From Fusobacteriales bacterium (lineage in GTDB: Bacteria; Fusobacteriota; Fusobacteriia; Fusobacteriales; Leptotrichiaceae): DNA of 9,720 nt. This document shows, piece after piece, positions 4,362 through 9,720 of the stretch (position 1 is the first letter of the stretch; the number at the start of each line of letters is the position of its first letter). The stretch spans positions 1 through 9,720 of the forward strand of contig JAITVW010000232.1 of the NCBI GenBank assembly GCA_031285605.1. Direction: 5' to 3'. Below the pieces are notes generated by a model. That model made no database searches. It was not told the DNA's origin and was given only the letters and a program-made list of their open reading frames with translations. The position numbers were made by a program, and so were the translations under genes.

Positions 4362-5342
4362 ATGGGAAATAAAGGAACATTTAGACAAATATATACTAGT
4401 TTCTGGCGTAATACATATATACAGGATGAGATGACACCAGAAGATAAGTATTTTTATTTGTATTTATTAACTAATGACCAGACAAAACAAATAGGAGTTT
4501 ATCAGGTTACACAAAAGCAGATAGCCTTTGATACTGGTTATTCTCGAGAAAGTATCAAAGCTTTATTACACAGGTTTGAAGAGCACCACAAATTAATAAA
4601 ATATTCTCCAGATACAAAAGAAATAGCAATTTTGAAATGGGGCGGACTGAATTTTAATAAAGGCGGAAAGCCGATAGAATGCCTTTTAGAAAAAGAGTTT
4701 AAGGAAACTAAAAATAAAGAACTAATAAAATTAGTAATGGAAGATATTGAAAACGAAAATATAAAAGAATTTTTAGAATCATTATTTGTAAAATACGATA
4801 CGTGTAACGATTCGTATCACGATACGCCGGACGATACGTACCACGATTCGTCAAAAAATGATGAAGTCAATAAAACCGGTACTTCTTACGATACGTACCA
4901 CGATACGTATGACGATACGGGGGGAATAAATAATAATAAACAAATAATAACTAATAATACTATAGAAGAAGAAGAGAAAAAAAATGATCCGTTAGGAAGA
5001 GTAAAATATTTTTTTGAAACTTTAATTAAAAATCAAAACTTAGAAATAAACGAAATGGAAACAGAAATATTAATAAAAAATCATTACTCAAGGCTATATA
5101 AATATGATATGAGAGAGCTGAAAAAGATTTTAGAAAATATAAATAAAGTTAGGTTTATTAATGAACAGATGAGGGAAAAAGCTGGTAACGACAAAAATTT
5201 TGTAGCATGGATAGTAAATAATAGAGATTTTATTTTAATAGGGCAGTATCAAGATCGTCAGAAGAAGGATGGAAAGAAAAATGAAAAGTTTGCGGGAAAT
5301 AATAGAGGAGAACCGAATAAGGGATGGAGTCAATTTAACTGA
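4362..5342 (+). CDS. Phage replication initiator (O-like), 326 aa
   Basis: ATG 4362 follows TAGGAGTGATAAT, a good SD. Residues ~1-110 form a winged-helix region (SFWRNTYIQDEMTPEDKYFY, LYLLTNDQTKQIGVYQVTQK, TGYSRESIKALLHRFEEHHK, IAILKWGG) typical of phage replisome organisers: it binds origin DNA and recruits the helicase loader. Residues 145-186 are a low-complexity D/T/Y/H linker (YDTYHDTYDD) whose DNA is the iteron array. The C-terminal helical part (about 205-300) ends in a basic K/R/N tail and is where loader contact would be expected. It overlaps the dnaC start by 62 bases. Origin-inside-gene design as in lambda O is seen directly from the repeats; the family assignment is by recognition. 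Confidence 0.88.
   Translation: MGNKGTFRQIYTSFWRNTYIQDEMTPEDKYFYLYLLTNDQTKQIGVYQVTQKQIAFDTGYSRESIKALLHRFEEHHKLIKYSPDTKEIAILKWGGLNFNKGGKPIECLLEKEFKETKNKELIKLVMEDIENENIKEFLESLFVKYDTCNDSYHDTPDDTYHDSSKNDEVNKTGTSYDTYHDTYDDTGGINNNKQIITNNTIEEEEKKNDPLGRVKYFFETLIKNQNLEINEMETEILIKNHYSRLYKYDMRELKKILENINKVRFINEQMREKAGNDKNFVAWIVNNRDFILIGQYQDRQKKDGKKNEKFAGNNRGEPNKGWSQFN
4795..4919 (+). repeat. Eight 12-bp iterons inside the initiator gene
   Basis: ACGAT(A/T)CG recurs at 4795, 4807, 4819, 4831 and 4843 (exactly 12 bp apart), then after a 45-bp step at 4888, 4900 and 4912. Six copies are ACGATACG; two (4807, 4843) are ACGATTCG. The four bases between copies are mostly TACC or TATC/G, giving unit ACGATACGTAYC. 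One unit equals one DNA turn and four codons, so the protein reads (Y/H/N/D)-D-(T/S)-x. These are presumed binding sites for the initiator. Confidence 0.88.
4795..4975. other. Putative phage replication origin
   Basis: The iterons are followed directly by GGGGGG-AATAAATAATAATAAAC and then more A/T-only sequence up to about 4965, a candidate melting region. Iterons plus an adjacent AT tract inside the initiator gene is the lambda-type origin layout. No experimental evidence; position inferred. Confidence 0.7.
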
Positions 5343-6010
5343 TGAAGATCTAAAGCAAAACTTCATAGAAGAATCCAAAAAAGAGGGAGCATATTACTAT
5401 AACCAGATAAAAGAAAATGAAGAGAAGATTGAAGCAGAAAAAAGACAAAGAGAAATAGAATTTTATTGTCGACAGTCACTGATAACTCCTAAGGTAGTAA
5501 AAGGGAATTTTGAAAATGTGGTGTTAAATTCTAAAACAGAAGAGAAATATTACAAGGAACTTTTAAATTATTGCAAGGTATTTGATGAAGTGAAAGTTGA
5601 TGGAATAGGAATATTATTAACAGGAAATCCAGGGACGGGAAAATCATTTTATACAAGCTGTATCTATAATGAATTAAAGGATAAATATAAGGTTTACAGA
5701 TTTAATAATAATAGATGACTTAGGTAATGAAGTGATGGAAAAAGAAAGTAAGGCAGAGAAAGATGAAAATTCAATAAATTGGAGACAAGAAAGGATTTTT
5801 AATCTGATACAGGAGATCTATGAAAATGAAATTCCGGTAATCATAAGCAGCAATCTGACATATGGGCAGTTGAATAAATTTTTAGAGATAAAAGGCAGTG
5901 ATAAGTTGATGGATAGACTAGTGGAGCAGTGTAAACACTTTCGCTTTGATTGGGAAAGCAGAAGAGCAGAAGTAAATAAAACTAAATTTCAAAAATATTT
6001 TAGTTTTTGA
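5281..6010 (+). pseudogene. dnaC: DnaC-like helicase loader, broken by an internal deletion
   Basis: The first frame (5281-5718, ATG after AAGGATGG, overlapping the initiator) gives a charged N-terminal helicase-contact region and a Walker A GNPGTGKS at residues 115-122, then stops at TGA soon after KDKYKVYRF. The second frame (from 5702) picks up at once with LIIIDDLGNE, the Walker B and following turn. It then has VIISSN (sensor 1), RLVEQCKHFRFDW (arginine-finger/box VIII region) and ends KFQKYFSF at 6008. Walker A to B is about 25 residues when joined; DnaC/IstB-like AAA proteins have roughly 60. About 35-40 codons and one reading frame are missing, so the ATPase should be dead. A GTG/ATG (5732/5735) could start a C-terminal fragment without Walker B. 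In life this protein would load the host helicase for the phage initiator. Confidence 0.85.
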
Positions 6011-6020
6011 TTGGAGAAAA

Positions 6021-6191
6021 ATGGAAATATTAGGCTTTTTAGAAAGAGGGAATAGGATCACAGTATTCAAAGATAAAAATAAATATATTTTCCATGGGAC
6101 TGAGTATAAGGTATTTCAGACAAAATATGAGTTTGATAAATATGTGTATCAGAATAAATATGGCTTTATTGGAGTGGTTCCGGATGAATGA
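6021..6191 (+). CDS. Hypothetical protein, 56 aa
   Basis: ATG 6021 lies eight bases after GGAG (TTGGAGAAAA), ten bases past the dnaC stop. The product starts MEILGFLERGNRITVFKDKN and ends YGFIGVVPDE. It alternates short strands and is rich in Y and K (KYIFHGTEYKVFQTKYEFDK). The shape is that of a single small beta-rich domain. No family recognised. Its stop overlaps the next start (ATGAATGA), so the two are translationally coupled in the replication operon. Confidence 0.6.
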   Translation: MEILGFLERGNRITVFKDKNKYIFHGTEYKVFQTKYEFDKYVYQNKYGFIGVVPDE

Positions 6192-6360
6192 GAAAGAAGA
6201 AAAAGAGTTATTGAAACGGAAAAACAAAGAGCTGGAATTGCTAAGGGAAGGCATAGAAATTTGCGTATGGAAAGTGTATCTGGCTAAAACTATAGAGGAT
6301 GCGGACAGGAAAATAGAATTTTTAAAAAGGATAAGAAAACAGGTAAATGAGTTCAAGTAG
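6184..6360 (+). CDS. Small helical protein, 58 aa
   Basis: ATG 6184 overlaps the previous gene's end by eight bases and follows GGAGTGG by six. An earlier in-frame start at 6094 would overlap the whole second half of the upstream gene and has no SD. The protein starts MNEKEEKELLKRKNKELELL and is a charged amphipathic helix, then EICVWKVYLAKTIEDADRKI and a second helix ending RKQVNEFK. It is probably a helical hairpin. No known family. It lies directly before ssb. Confidence 0.6.
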   Translation: MNEKEEKELLKRKNKELELLREGIEICVWKVYLAKTIEDADRKIEFLKRIRKQVNEFK

Positions 6361-6376
6361 GAGGAATAAAAAAGTA

Positions 6377-6787
6377 ATGAATATAGTTGTATTAAGCGGG
6401 TATATTGCTACTCCGAAACTGGAGTTAAAGCAAACGGAAAATAAGAAAACCTTTTTAAGATTTTCTTTGGCTATTAGTAACGGAAAGAACAAAGAGGGTA
6501 AACAATATAACCCGGATTTTATTTTATGTGAAGCTTGGGAAGAAAGAGCAATGCATATAGTTGAATACTATGAAAAAGGAAAAGGAATAGAGTTAACCGG
6601 GAAAATAAAGCAGGATAAATGGGAAGATCCAGCCGGAAATAAAAGAAGCAGACTAAAAGTTTTAGTGGATAAAATAGAATTTCCGAAATCAAATAAGCCT
6701 GAAACAGCTAAGGCAACGGAGCCACATGATTGGGAACCTGGAGGAAAAGACAACGATACCCTAGATGACGATGATTTCCCATTTTAA
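6377..6787 (+). CDS. ssb: Single-stranded DNA-binding protein, 136 aa
   Basis: The start is ATG 6377, MNIVVLSGYIATPKLELKQT; SSBs begin with exactly this first strand of the OB fold. The in-frame ATG at 6347 adds a basic SSSRRNKK stretch and lies inside the previous gene. SD AGGAGG is at 6359-6364. The OB fold runs to about residue 104: FLRFSLAIS, DFILCEAWEERAMHIVEYYE with the usual F/W stacking residues, GKGIELTGKIKQDKWEDPAG, KVLVDKIEF. A short P/E/D-rich linker leads to the acidic tail DDDDFPF, the conserved tip that binds replication and repair proteins. Normal phage length, intact. It coats the unwound strand at the phage fork. Confidence 0.95.
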   Translation: MNIVVLSGYIATPKLELKQTENKKTFLRFSLAISNGKNKEGKQYNPDFILCEAWEERAMHIVEYYEKGKGIELTGKIKQDKWEDPAGNKRSRLKVLVDKIEFPKSNKPETAKATEPHDWEPGGKDNDTLDDDDFPF

Positions 6788-6808
6788 AAAAGATAGTAGG
6801 AGGATGAA

Positions 6809-7204
6809 ATGATAAAACAATTTTTACTGAATAGAAAAAGAAAGAAATTAAAAAAATCAAAGGAGTGGATAAACAATTTACAAATAATAAGACCGGCCCA
6901 CTATGAGATATCGGAAGTAGAGATGGAAGTATTGAAACAGGGAAATAGAAAGCTTTATATTCAACACTTAAAAAATTACAGAGTCTTAAAAATTAAAAAA
7001 AAGCTGGACAGAGTTCTTAATGATACTGAAATACAAAGAATAAATGAAGTTTTAAATAACATATATTTTGAAGAAGTGGACGGGAAATTATACTTTTTCA
7101 CTTATATAAACCTGTACAGCGTAAAAGGATTTGATAGTATAAAGAACTCAATAGAAGTATTTAAAAGAAAGGCTGGAATAGTGCAAGGAATTCTCTGGAG
7201 TTAG
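6809..7204 (+). CDS. Hypothetical phage protein, 131 aa
   Basis: ATG 6809 comes after TAGGAGGATGAA, a strong SD, 21 bases past ssb. The N-terminus is very basic (MIKQFLLNRKRKKLKKSKEW), then NNLQIIRPAHYEISEVEMEV, a helical middle (KLYIQHLKNYRVLKIKKKLD) and a C-terminal part with YFEEVDGKLYFFTYINLYS. It ends GILWS. No domain recognised. A basic N-terminus beside ssb would fit nucleic-acid binding, but that is only suggestive. It is followed by the methyltransferase fusion gene, nine bases on. Confidence 0.65.
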   Translation: MIKQFLLNRKRKKLKKSKEWINNLQIIRPAHYEISEVEMEVLKQGNRKLYIQHLKNYRVLKIKKKLDRVLNDTEIQRINEVLNNIYFEEVDGKLYFFTYINLYSVKGFDSIKNSIEVFKRKAGIVQGILWS

Positions 7205-7213
7205 GTGGTTTTT

Positions 7214-7954
7214 ATGAAAATATACAAAGGTGATGCATTAGAACAATTAAAAAAGATAGAAACAGAAAGTATAGATTGTATTGTAACAAGTCCGCCGTAT
7301 TGGCAGCTAAGAGATTATGGAGTAGAAGGCCAGCTGGGATTGGAAAAATCTCTGGATGAATTTCTTGAGAAATTAACAAATATATTTCAAGAAGCTTATA
7401 GGGTATTAAAAGAAACAGGAACACTATTTGTAAATTTAGGAGATACTTATTCTAATAGTGCAGCAATACCAGTTTGTGGTAGAAAAGGTTTTTTTAAAGG
7501 TGAGGAATATGAAGCTTTTAAAAGAGCAGAGTATTTAACAGAGGGAGTATATGATAATAAAAAACAGTTGTCAAAATTTTATATAGATAAAGAGGGCCTT
7601 TTATTATATGTGGTAGGTAAAGACGGAAATATTGTAACACTTTATGATATAGATTTTGGAATGAGCAGAATAAGAAATAAAAATATACTTGTGGAGATTC
7701 TGGGAGAAATACTTGAAAAGGAAAAAGAACAGCAAGAATTTGAGCGAAAAAAGAATGAGGAATTAAAAGAGCTGGAAAGAAGACGAAAAACTATAGAAAT
7801 GGAAAAAGAAGAGTTAAGGGAAAAATTAGGATTGTTGGAGTCGGATCAGGGCCTTATAAATAAGCAGATAGAAAATACGAGGAATCAGGGTAAGGTGTTA
7901 GATATGCATATAAAGAACACATATAGGAAAATAATAAAATCAATTGAATTTTAG
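7214..7954 (+). CDS. Truncated DNA methyltransferase fused to a coiled-coil protein, 246 aa
   Basis: ATG 7214 is five bases after AGGTGG. Residues 1-80 are the front of a beta-class DNA methyltransferase (N4-cytosine or N6-adenine): KIYKGDALEQLKKI, motif IV TSPPYW (25-30), LRDYGVEGQLGLE, then the helix and strand AYRVLKETGTLFVNLGDTYS. In that class the SAM-binding motif (FxGxG) comes later, near the C-terminus. Here it is absent: after residue ~80 the sequence switches to something unrelated (CGRKGFFKGEEYEAFKRAEY, FYIDKEGLLLYVVGKDGNI), then a long coiled coil (about 160-225, EKEKEQQEFERKKNEELKEL). The protein should lack methylation activity. Frame stays open through the join (~7454-7465), so this is an in-frame fusion from deletion or recombination. 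Confidence 0.8.
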   Translation: MKIYKGDALEQLKKIETESIDCIVTSPPYWQLRDYGVEGQLGLEKSLDEFLEKLTNIFQEAYRVLKETGTLFVNLGDTYSNSAAIPVCGRKGFFKGEEYEAFKRAEYLTEGVYDNKKQLSKFYIDKEGLLLYVVGKDGNIVTLYDIDFGMSRIRNKNILVEILGEILEKEKEQQEFERKKNEELKELERRRKTIEMEKEELREKLGLLESDQGLINKQIENTRNQGKVLDMHIKNTYRKIIKSIEF

Positions 7955-7964
7955 GAGGAATGTT

Positions 7965-8120
7965 ATGTATATAGTGAAAGAATACCTTCATGGTGAGTTT
8001 TTGGAATCATATGAATGCGATTCATTGGAAGAAGCAAGAGGAAAAGTAAAGGAATTGAAATATAATTCTATGGGTCCATTTAGTTTTAAGATTTTTAAGG
8101 ATGATGAAGAGGTAGAATAA
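7965..8120 (+). CDS. Small acidic protein, 51 aa
   Basis: ATG 7965 follows TAGGAGGAATGTT, an excellent SD. The product is MYIVKEYLHGEFLESYECDS, then LEEARGKVKELKYNSMGPFS and a tail FKIFKDDEEVE. The order strand (YIVKEYL), strand (ESYECDS), helix (LEEARGKVKEL), strand (SFKIFK) is a small alpha/beta unit seen in many short phage proteins. No name can be given. It is followed by the long structured gap 8121-8252. Confidence 0.65.
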   Translation: MYIVKEYLHGEFLESYECDSLEEARGKVKELKYNSMGPFSFKIFKDDEEVE

Positions 8121-8189
8121 AAAACTATTTTTGGAAAAATTATAGGAAAATCGGAATAATGGTTAGAAATATTATAAACACTATATTTA

Positions 8190-8241
8190 AAAGTCCAGAT
8201 TCCGGATTTTTTCCGGAGTTTTATAAAAAAATCTGGACTTT
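8190..8241 (+). promoter_or_regulatory. Large hairpin directly against a ribosome binding site
   Basis: AAAGTCCAGAT (8190-8200) pairs perfectly with ATCTGGACTTT (8231-8241), 11 bp. Stacked on its 5' arm is a second hairpin TCCGG-ATTTTTT-CCGGA (8201-8217), and the remaining 13 bases include the self-complementary TTTTATAAAA. The outer 3' arm ends two bases before the SD AAGGAGG of the 8253 gene (8242-8248). There is no T-run after the stem, so it is not a normal terminator. It may be a translation-control structure, an RNA processing site or a DNA cruciform. Confidence 0.5.
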
Positions 8242-8252
8242 AAGGAGGAGAA

Positions 8253-8441
8253 ATGAAAAATGAATGGCAAAGTGGAACAATATTAGCCGAACATGTTTGC
8301 ACCGGAAAAATAAGAAGTATTGATAGATATTTATATAAAATAAAAAAAATAGATAGGGTAAGTTTGGATAAAGTGTTATCTACTATTGAAAGACCGATAT
8401 TTATAATAGAGTGTACATATAGGGATATAGATGAATATTAG
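8253..8441 (+). CDS. Hypothetical protein, 62 aa
   Basis: ATG 8253 sits after AAGGAGGAGAA, a strong SD that abuts the 8190-8241 hairpin. The protein starts MKNEWQSGTILAEHVCTGKI, then RSIDRYLYKIKKIDRVSLDK and ends FIIECTYRDIDEY. It is beta-rich with two cysteines far apart. No known family. Expression is likely affected by the hairpin. Confidence 0.6.
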   Translation: MKNEWQSGTILAEHVCTGKIRSIDRYLYKIKKIDRVSLDKVLSTIERPIFIIECTYRDIDEY

Positions 8442-8449
8442 GAGGCAAA

Positions 8450-8857
8450 ATGGAAAAATTAATAGAAGATTTGAGAAATATGCTTGTGAAATCAAACTTA
8501 TATACATATAAAGAGCTGGATAAAATGCCGGATATAGCAATACAAGCAAAGTTTCAAGAACATTTTGAAACAGTTGAAACTATGAATATTCTTGAGAAAG
8601 ATATAGAAGTATATTATATTCCGAAAACATTTTTAAGAGGCTTGATGGCTAAAAATAAAGCTTTTAAAGAAGTTAAAGGACAATGTGAAGTTAATAAACT
8701 TAAAGAATTGAAGAAAGAATATAAGATTTTAAAAGCTGAAATAGATAATCTTGAGGAAAAGGAAGAAACTATAAAAAAAGAAATATCAGATAAATATAAA
8801 AAATATCGGAATAAGGCTATTGAGATAGCAAAATTTTCAATATATAAGAGAATATAG
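8450..8857 (+). CDS. Coiled-coil hypothetical protein, 135 aa
   Basis: ATG 8450 follows TAGGAGGCAAA, eight bases after the previous stop. The N-terminal half (MEKLIEDLRNMLVKSNLYTY, KELDKMPDIAIQAKFQEHFE, DIEVYYIPKTFLRGLMAKNK) looks like a small mixed domain. Residues ~85-120 are a strong coiled coil (KLKELKKEYKILKAEIDNLE, EKEETIKKEI). It ends with a basic, hydrophobic tail FSIYKRI. Unrecognised. It could be a scaffold or partner protein of the operon. It is directly followed by the MazG-like gene (8-base gap). Confidence 0.65.
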   Translation: MEKLIEDLRNMLVKSNLYTYKELDKMPDIAIQAKFQEHFETVETMNILEKDIEVYYIPKTFLRGLMAKNKAFKEVKGQCEVNKLKELKKEYKILKAEIDNLEEKEETIKKEISDKYKKYRNKAIEIAKFSIYKRI

Positions 8858-8865
8858 GAGGCTGT

Positions 8866-9540
8866 ATGCATCAACAATTAGAAATGTTAAAAGAATGGAG
8901 AATAAAATTTGAAGTGCCGGCACAAAAAATAAAAAGAGCAAACTATGCGGAGAAAATAGAATTAAGACATAAATTAATGGCAGAAGAAAACGACGAGTAT
9001 CTGGCAGCAGCAGAGAATAAAAACAAAGTGGAAATAGCGGATGCATTAGGGGATATGCTTTATATATTATGCGGTACGATAATAGAACACGGAATGGAAG
9101 AAGTTATATCTGAAGTATTTGAAGAAATTCACAGAAGCAATATGTCAAAATTAGGGGATGACGGAAAGCCTGTAATAAGAAATGACGGAAAAATAATAAA
9201 AGGGCCTGATTATTTTAGACCAGATTTGCTAAAAATAGTATATAAAAATGAATTCCTGGAACCTATAAAATTTTATGATGGTGATGAGGAAGAAATAGAT
9301 CTAATGTTGAATATAAAATATACCAAAGAAGAGGCAGAAGAAATTTATAAAAAAGAAATTATAAATGAATATGAGGAATATAAGCTGAAAGAAATATATA
9401 GGGGGCATGTGAGGCCGTGGGATAAAGAAGAAGATTATGATGAAACATACAGTTTTATAATGTGTGATAAGACAGATAAAAATGCTTTTGAAGTATGGTG
9501 TGCTGCTCTGGAGTATGTAGGTGATGAAGATGGTATTTAA
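8866..9540 (+). CDS. MazG-like nucleotide pyrophosphohydrolase, 224 aa
   Basis: ATG 8866 after AGGAGGCTGT. Residues 1-120 match the MazG/all-alpha NTP pyrophosphohydrolase fold: MLKEWRIKFEVPAQK, then the metal-binding pair EExxE (E40, E41, E44 in MAEENDEYLAA) and ExxD (E56, D59 in VEIADALGD, with D63), then GTIIEHGMEEVISEVFEEIH and SNMSKLGDDGKPV...KGPDYFRPDL, the phage-type C-terminal loop. Members hydrolyse nucleoside triphosphates to monophosphate and pyrophosphate, adjusting nucleotide pools for the phage. Residues ~128-224 are an extra acidic part (FYDGDEEEIDLMLNIKYTKE, ending YVGDEDGI) not part of the catalytic core; I do not recognise it. It may be a fusion or simply a lineage-specific tail. 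Substrate unknown. Confidence 0.85.
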   Translation: MHQQLEMLKEWRIKFEVPAQKIKRANYAEKIELRHKLMAEENDEYLAAAENKNKVEIADALGDMLYILCGTIIEHGMEEVISEVFEEIHRSNMSKLGDDGKPVIRNDGKIIKGPDYFRPDLLKIVYKNEFLEPIKFYDGDEEEIDLMLNIKYTKEEAEEIYKKEIINEYEEYKLKEIYRGHVRPWDKEEDYDETYSFIMCDKTDKNAFEVWCAALEYVGDEDGI

Positions 9541-9616
9541 TGACATAGAAACGCAGCAGATGAAAAAGAACAGTTTCGGGAAAGAGCAAAATTATAAAAA
9601 TATAGACCAGTTATAA
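9524..9616 (+). CDS. Very short protein, 30 aa
   Basis: ATG 9524 (or 9530) lies inside the end of the MazG-like gene. GGAG is at 9510-9513, ten bases from ATG 9524. The product MKMVFNDIETQQMKKNSFGK ends YKNIDQL and stops at TAA 9614. Coupled start and the small-phage-gene habit support it, but at 30 codons it could be chance. Confidence 0.35.
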   Translation: MKMVFNDIETQQMKKNSFGKEQNYKNIDQL

Positions 9617-9720
9617 AATGTCAAGTAAAAAATAAGAAAAATTTATAAAAGTGAAATTTGCATCACAAAATAGACAGTCATCCTGTCTAAAGATTAAATT
9701 AAAAAATAAACTTACTTAAT
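9617..9720. other. AT-rich end of window with a short hairpin
   Basis: No gene is seen. TAGACAG-TCATC-CTGTCTA (9671-9689) is a perfect 7-bp stem not followed by T's. It may mark the end of the early operon or an operator; the window stops too soon to tell. Confidence 0.4.

Noticed and set aside
4795..4919. 12-bp repeats as a CRISPR or simple tandem repeat
   Set aside because: Units are too short for CRISPR, lie in frame within the initiator and are followed by an AT tract, which fits origin iterons better.
5690..5735. Programmed frameshift joining the two dnaC frames
   Set aside because: No convincing slippery site with a stimulator, and joining the frames would still leave Walker A and B some 35 residues too close.
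6039..6356. Minus-strand open frame rich in F, S and I opposite the small genes before ssb
   Set aside because: Composition is that of the complement of K/E-rich genes; no SD or promoter, and two coupled genes with good starts lie on the plus strand.
8614..9046. Two hydrophobic minus-strand frames opposite the coiled-coil and MazG-like genes
   Set aside because: Antisense of A-rich coding sequence gives false L/F/I-rich 'membrane proteins'; no start signals.
9301..9546. Minus-strand frame opposite the end of the MazG-like gene
   Set aside because: Same artefact of antisense reading of a K/E/Y-rich gene.

Overview
The window is strongly AT-rich, uses AGGAGG/GAGGTG ribosome binding sites with A-rich spacers, and packs its genes tightly. 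The protein flavour suggests a Fusobacteriota host, perhaps Leptotrichia, Sneathia or Sebaldella-like; that placement is an inference from composition and style, not from a marker gene. The content is the early and accessory part of a temperate phage or degraded prophage.

Left part, 1-4100. The first ~117 bases are the right end of an IS (transposase C-terminus plus a terminal repeat). It has cut off the 5' end of a DUF3644-like gene. A series of very small genes on both strands follows, mostly in divergent and convergent pairs: an HTH-like 56-aa protein, a 60-aa acidic protein, an unlisted 59-aa minus-strand gene, two or three small membrane proteins, a 64-aa phage-type protein and a DUF2513 protein. 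Two near-identical minus-strand promoters (TTGAC, 16-bp spacer, TGATATAAT) have no coding sequence behind them. Each runs into a structured region ending in a terminator, and I read these as two small RNA genes. Two kinds of leader are duplicated: one in front of minus-strand small genes and one in front of plus-strand small genes. Between the 203-aa membrane protein gene and the 64-aa gene lies a complete 367-bp IS21-type element that has both terminal repeats and a target duplication but no transposase.

Middle, 4100-4360. A strong terminator is followed at once by a 54-nt tRNA-like sequence with acceptor, D-arm and T-arm but no anticodon arm.

Right part, 4362-9616. This is a plus-strand phage replication operon: a replication initiator with eight 12-bp iterons and an AT-rich tract inside its gene (lambda O-style origin), a broken dnaC helicase loader, two small genes, ssb, an unknown gene, a truncated DNA methyltransferase fused to an unrelated coiled-coil protein, several small genes, and a MazG-like nucleotide pyrophosphohydrolase.

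Several features share one kind of damage, clean loss of an internal segment: dnaC lacks the stretch between Walker A and Walker B, the methyltransferase lacks its C-terminal half, the tRNA lacks its anticodon arm, and the IS21 element lacks istAB. Either the prophage is decaying by deletion or the sequence/assembly carries deletions; the sequence alone cannot separate these.
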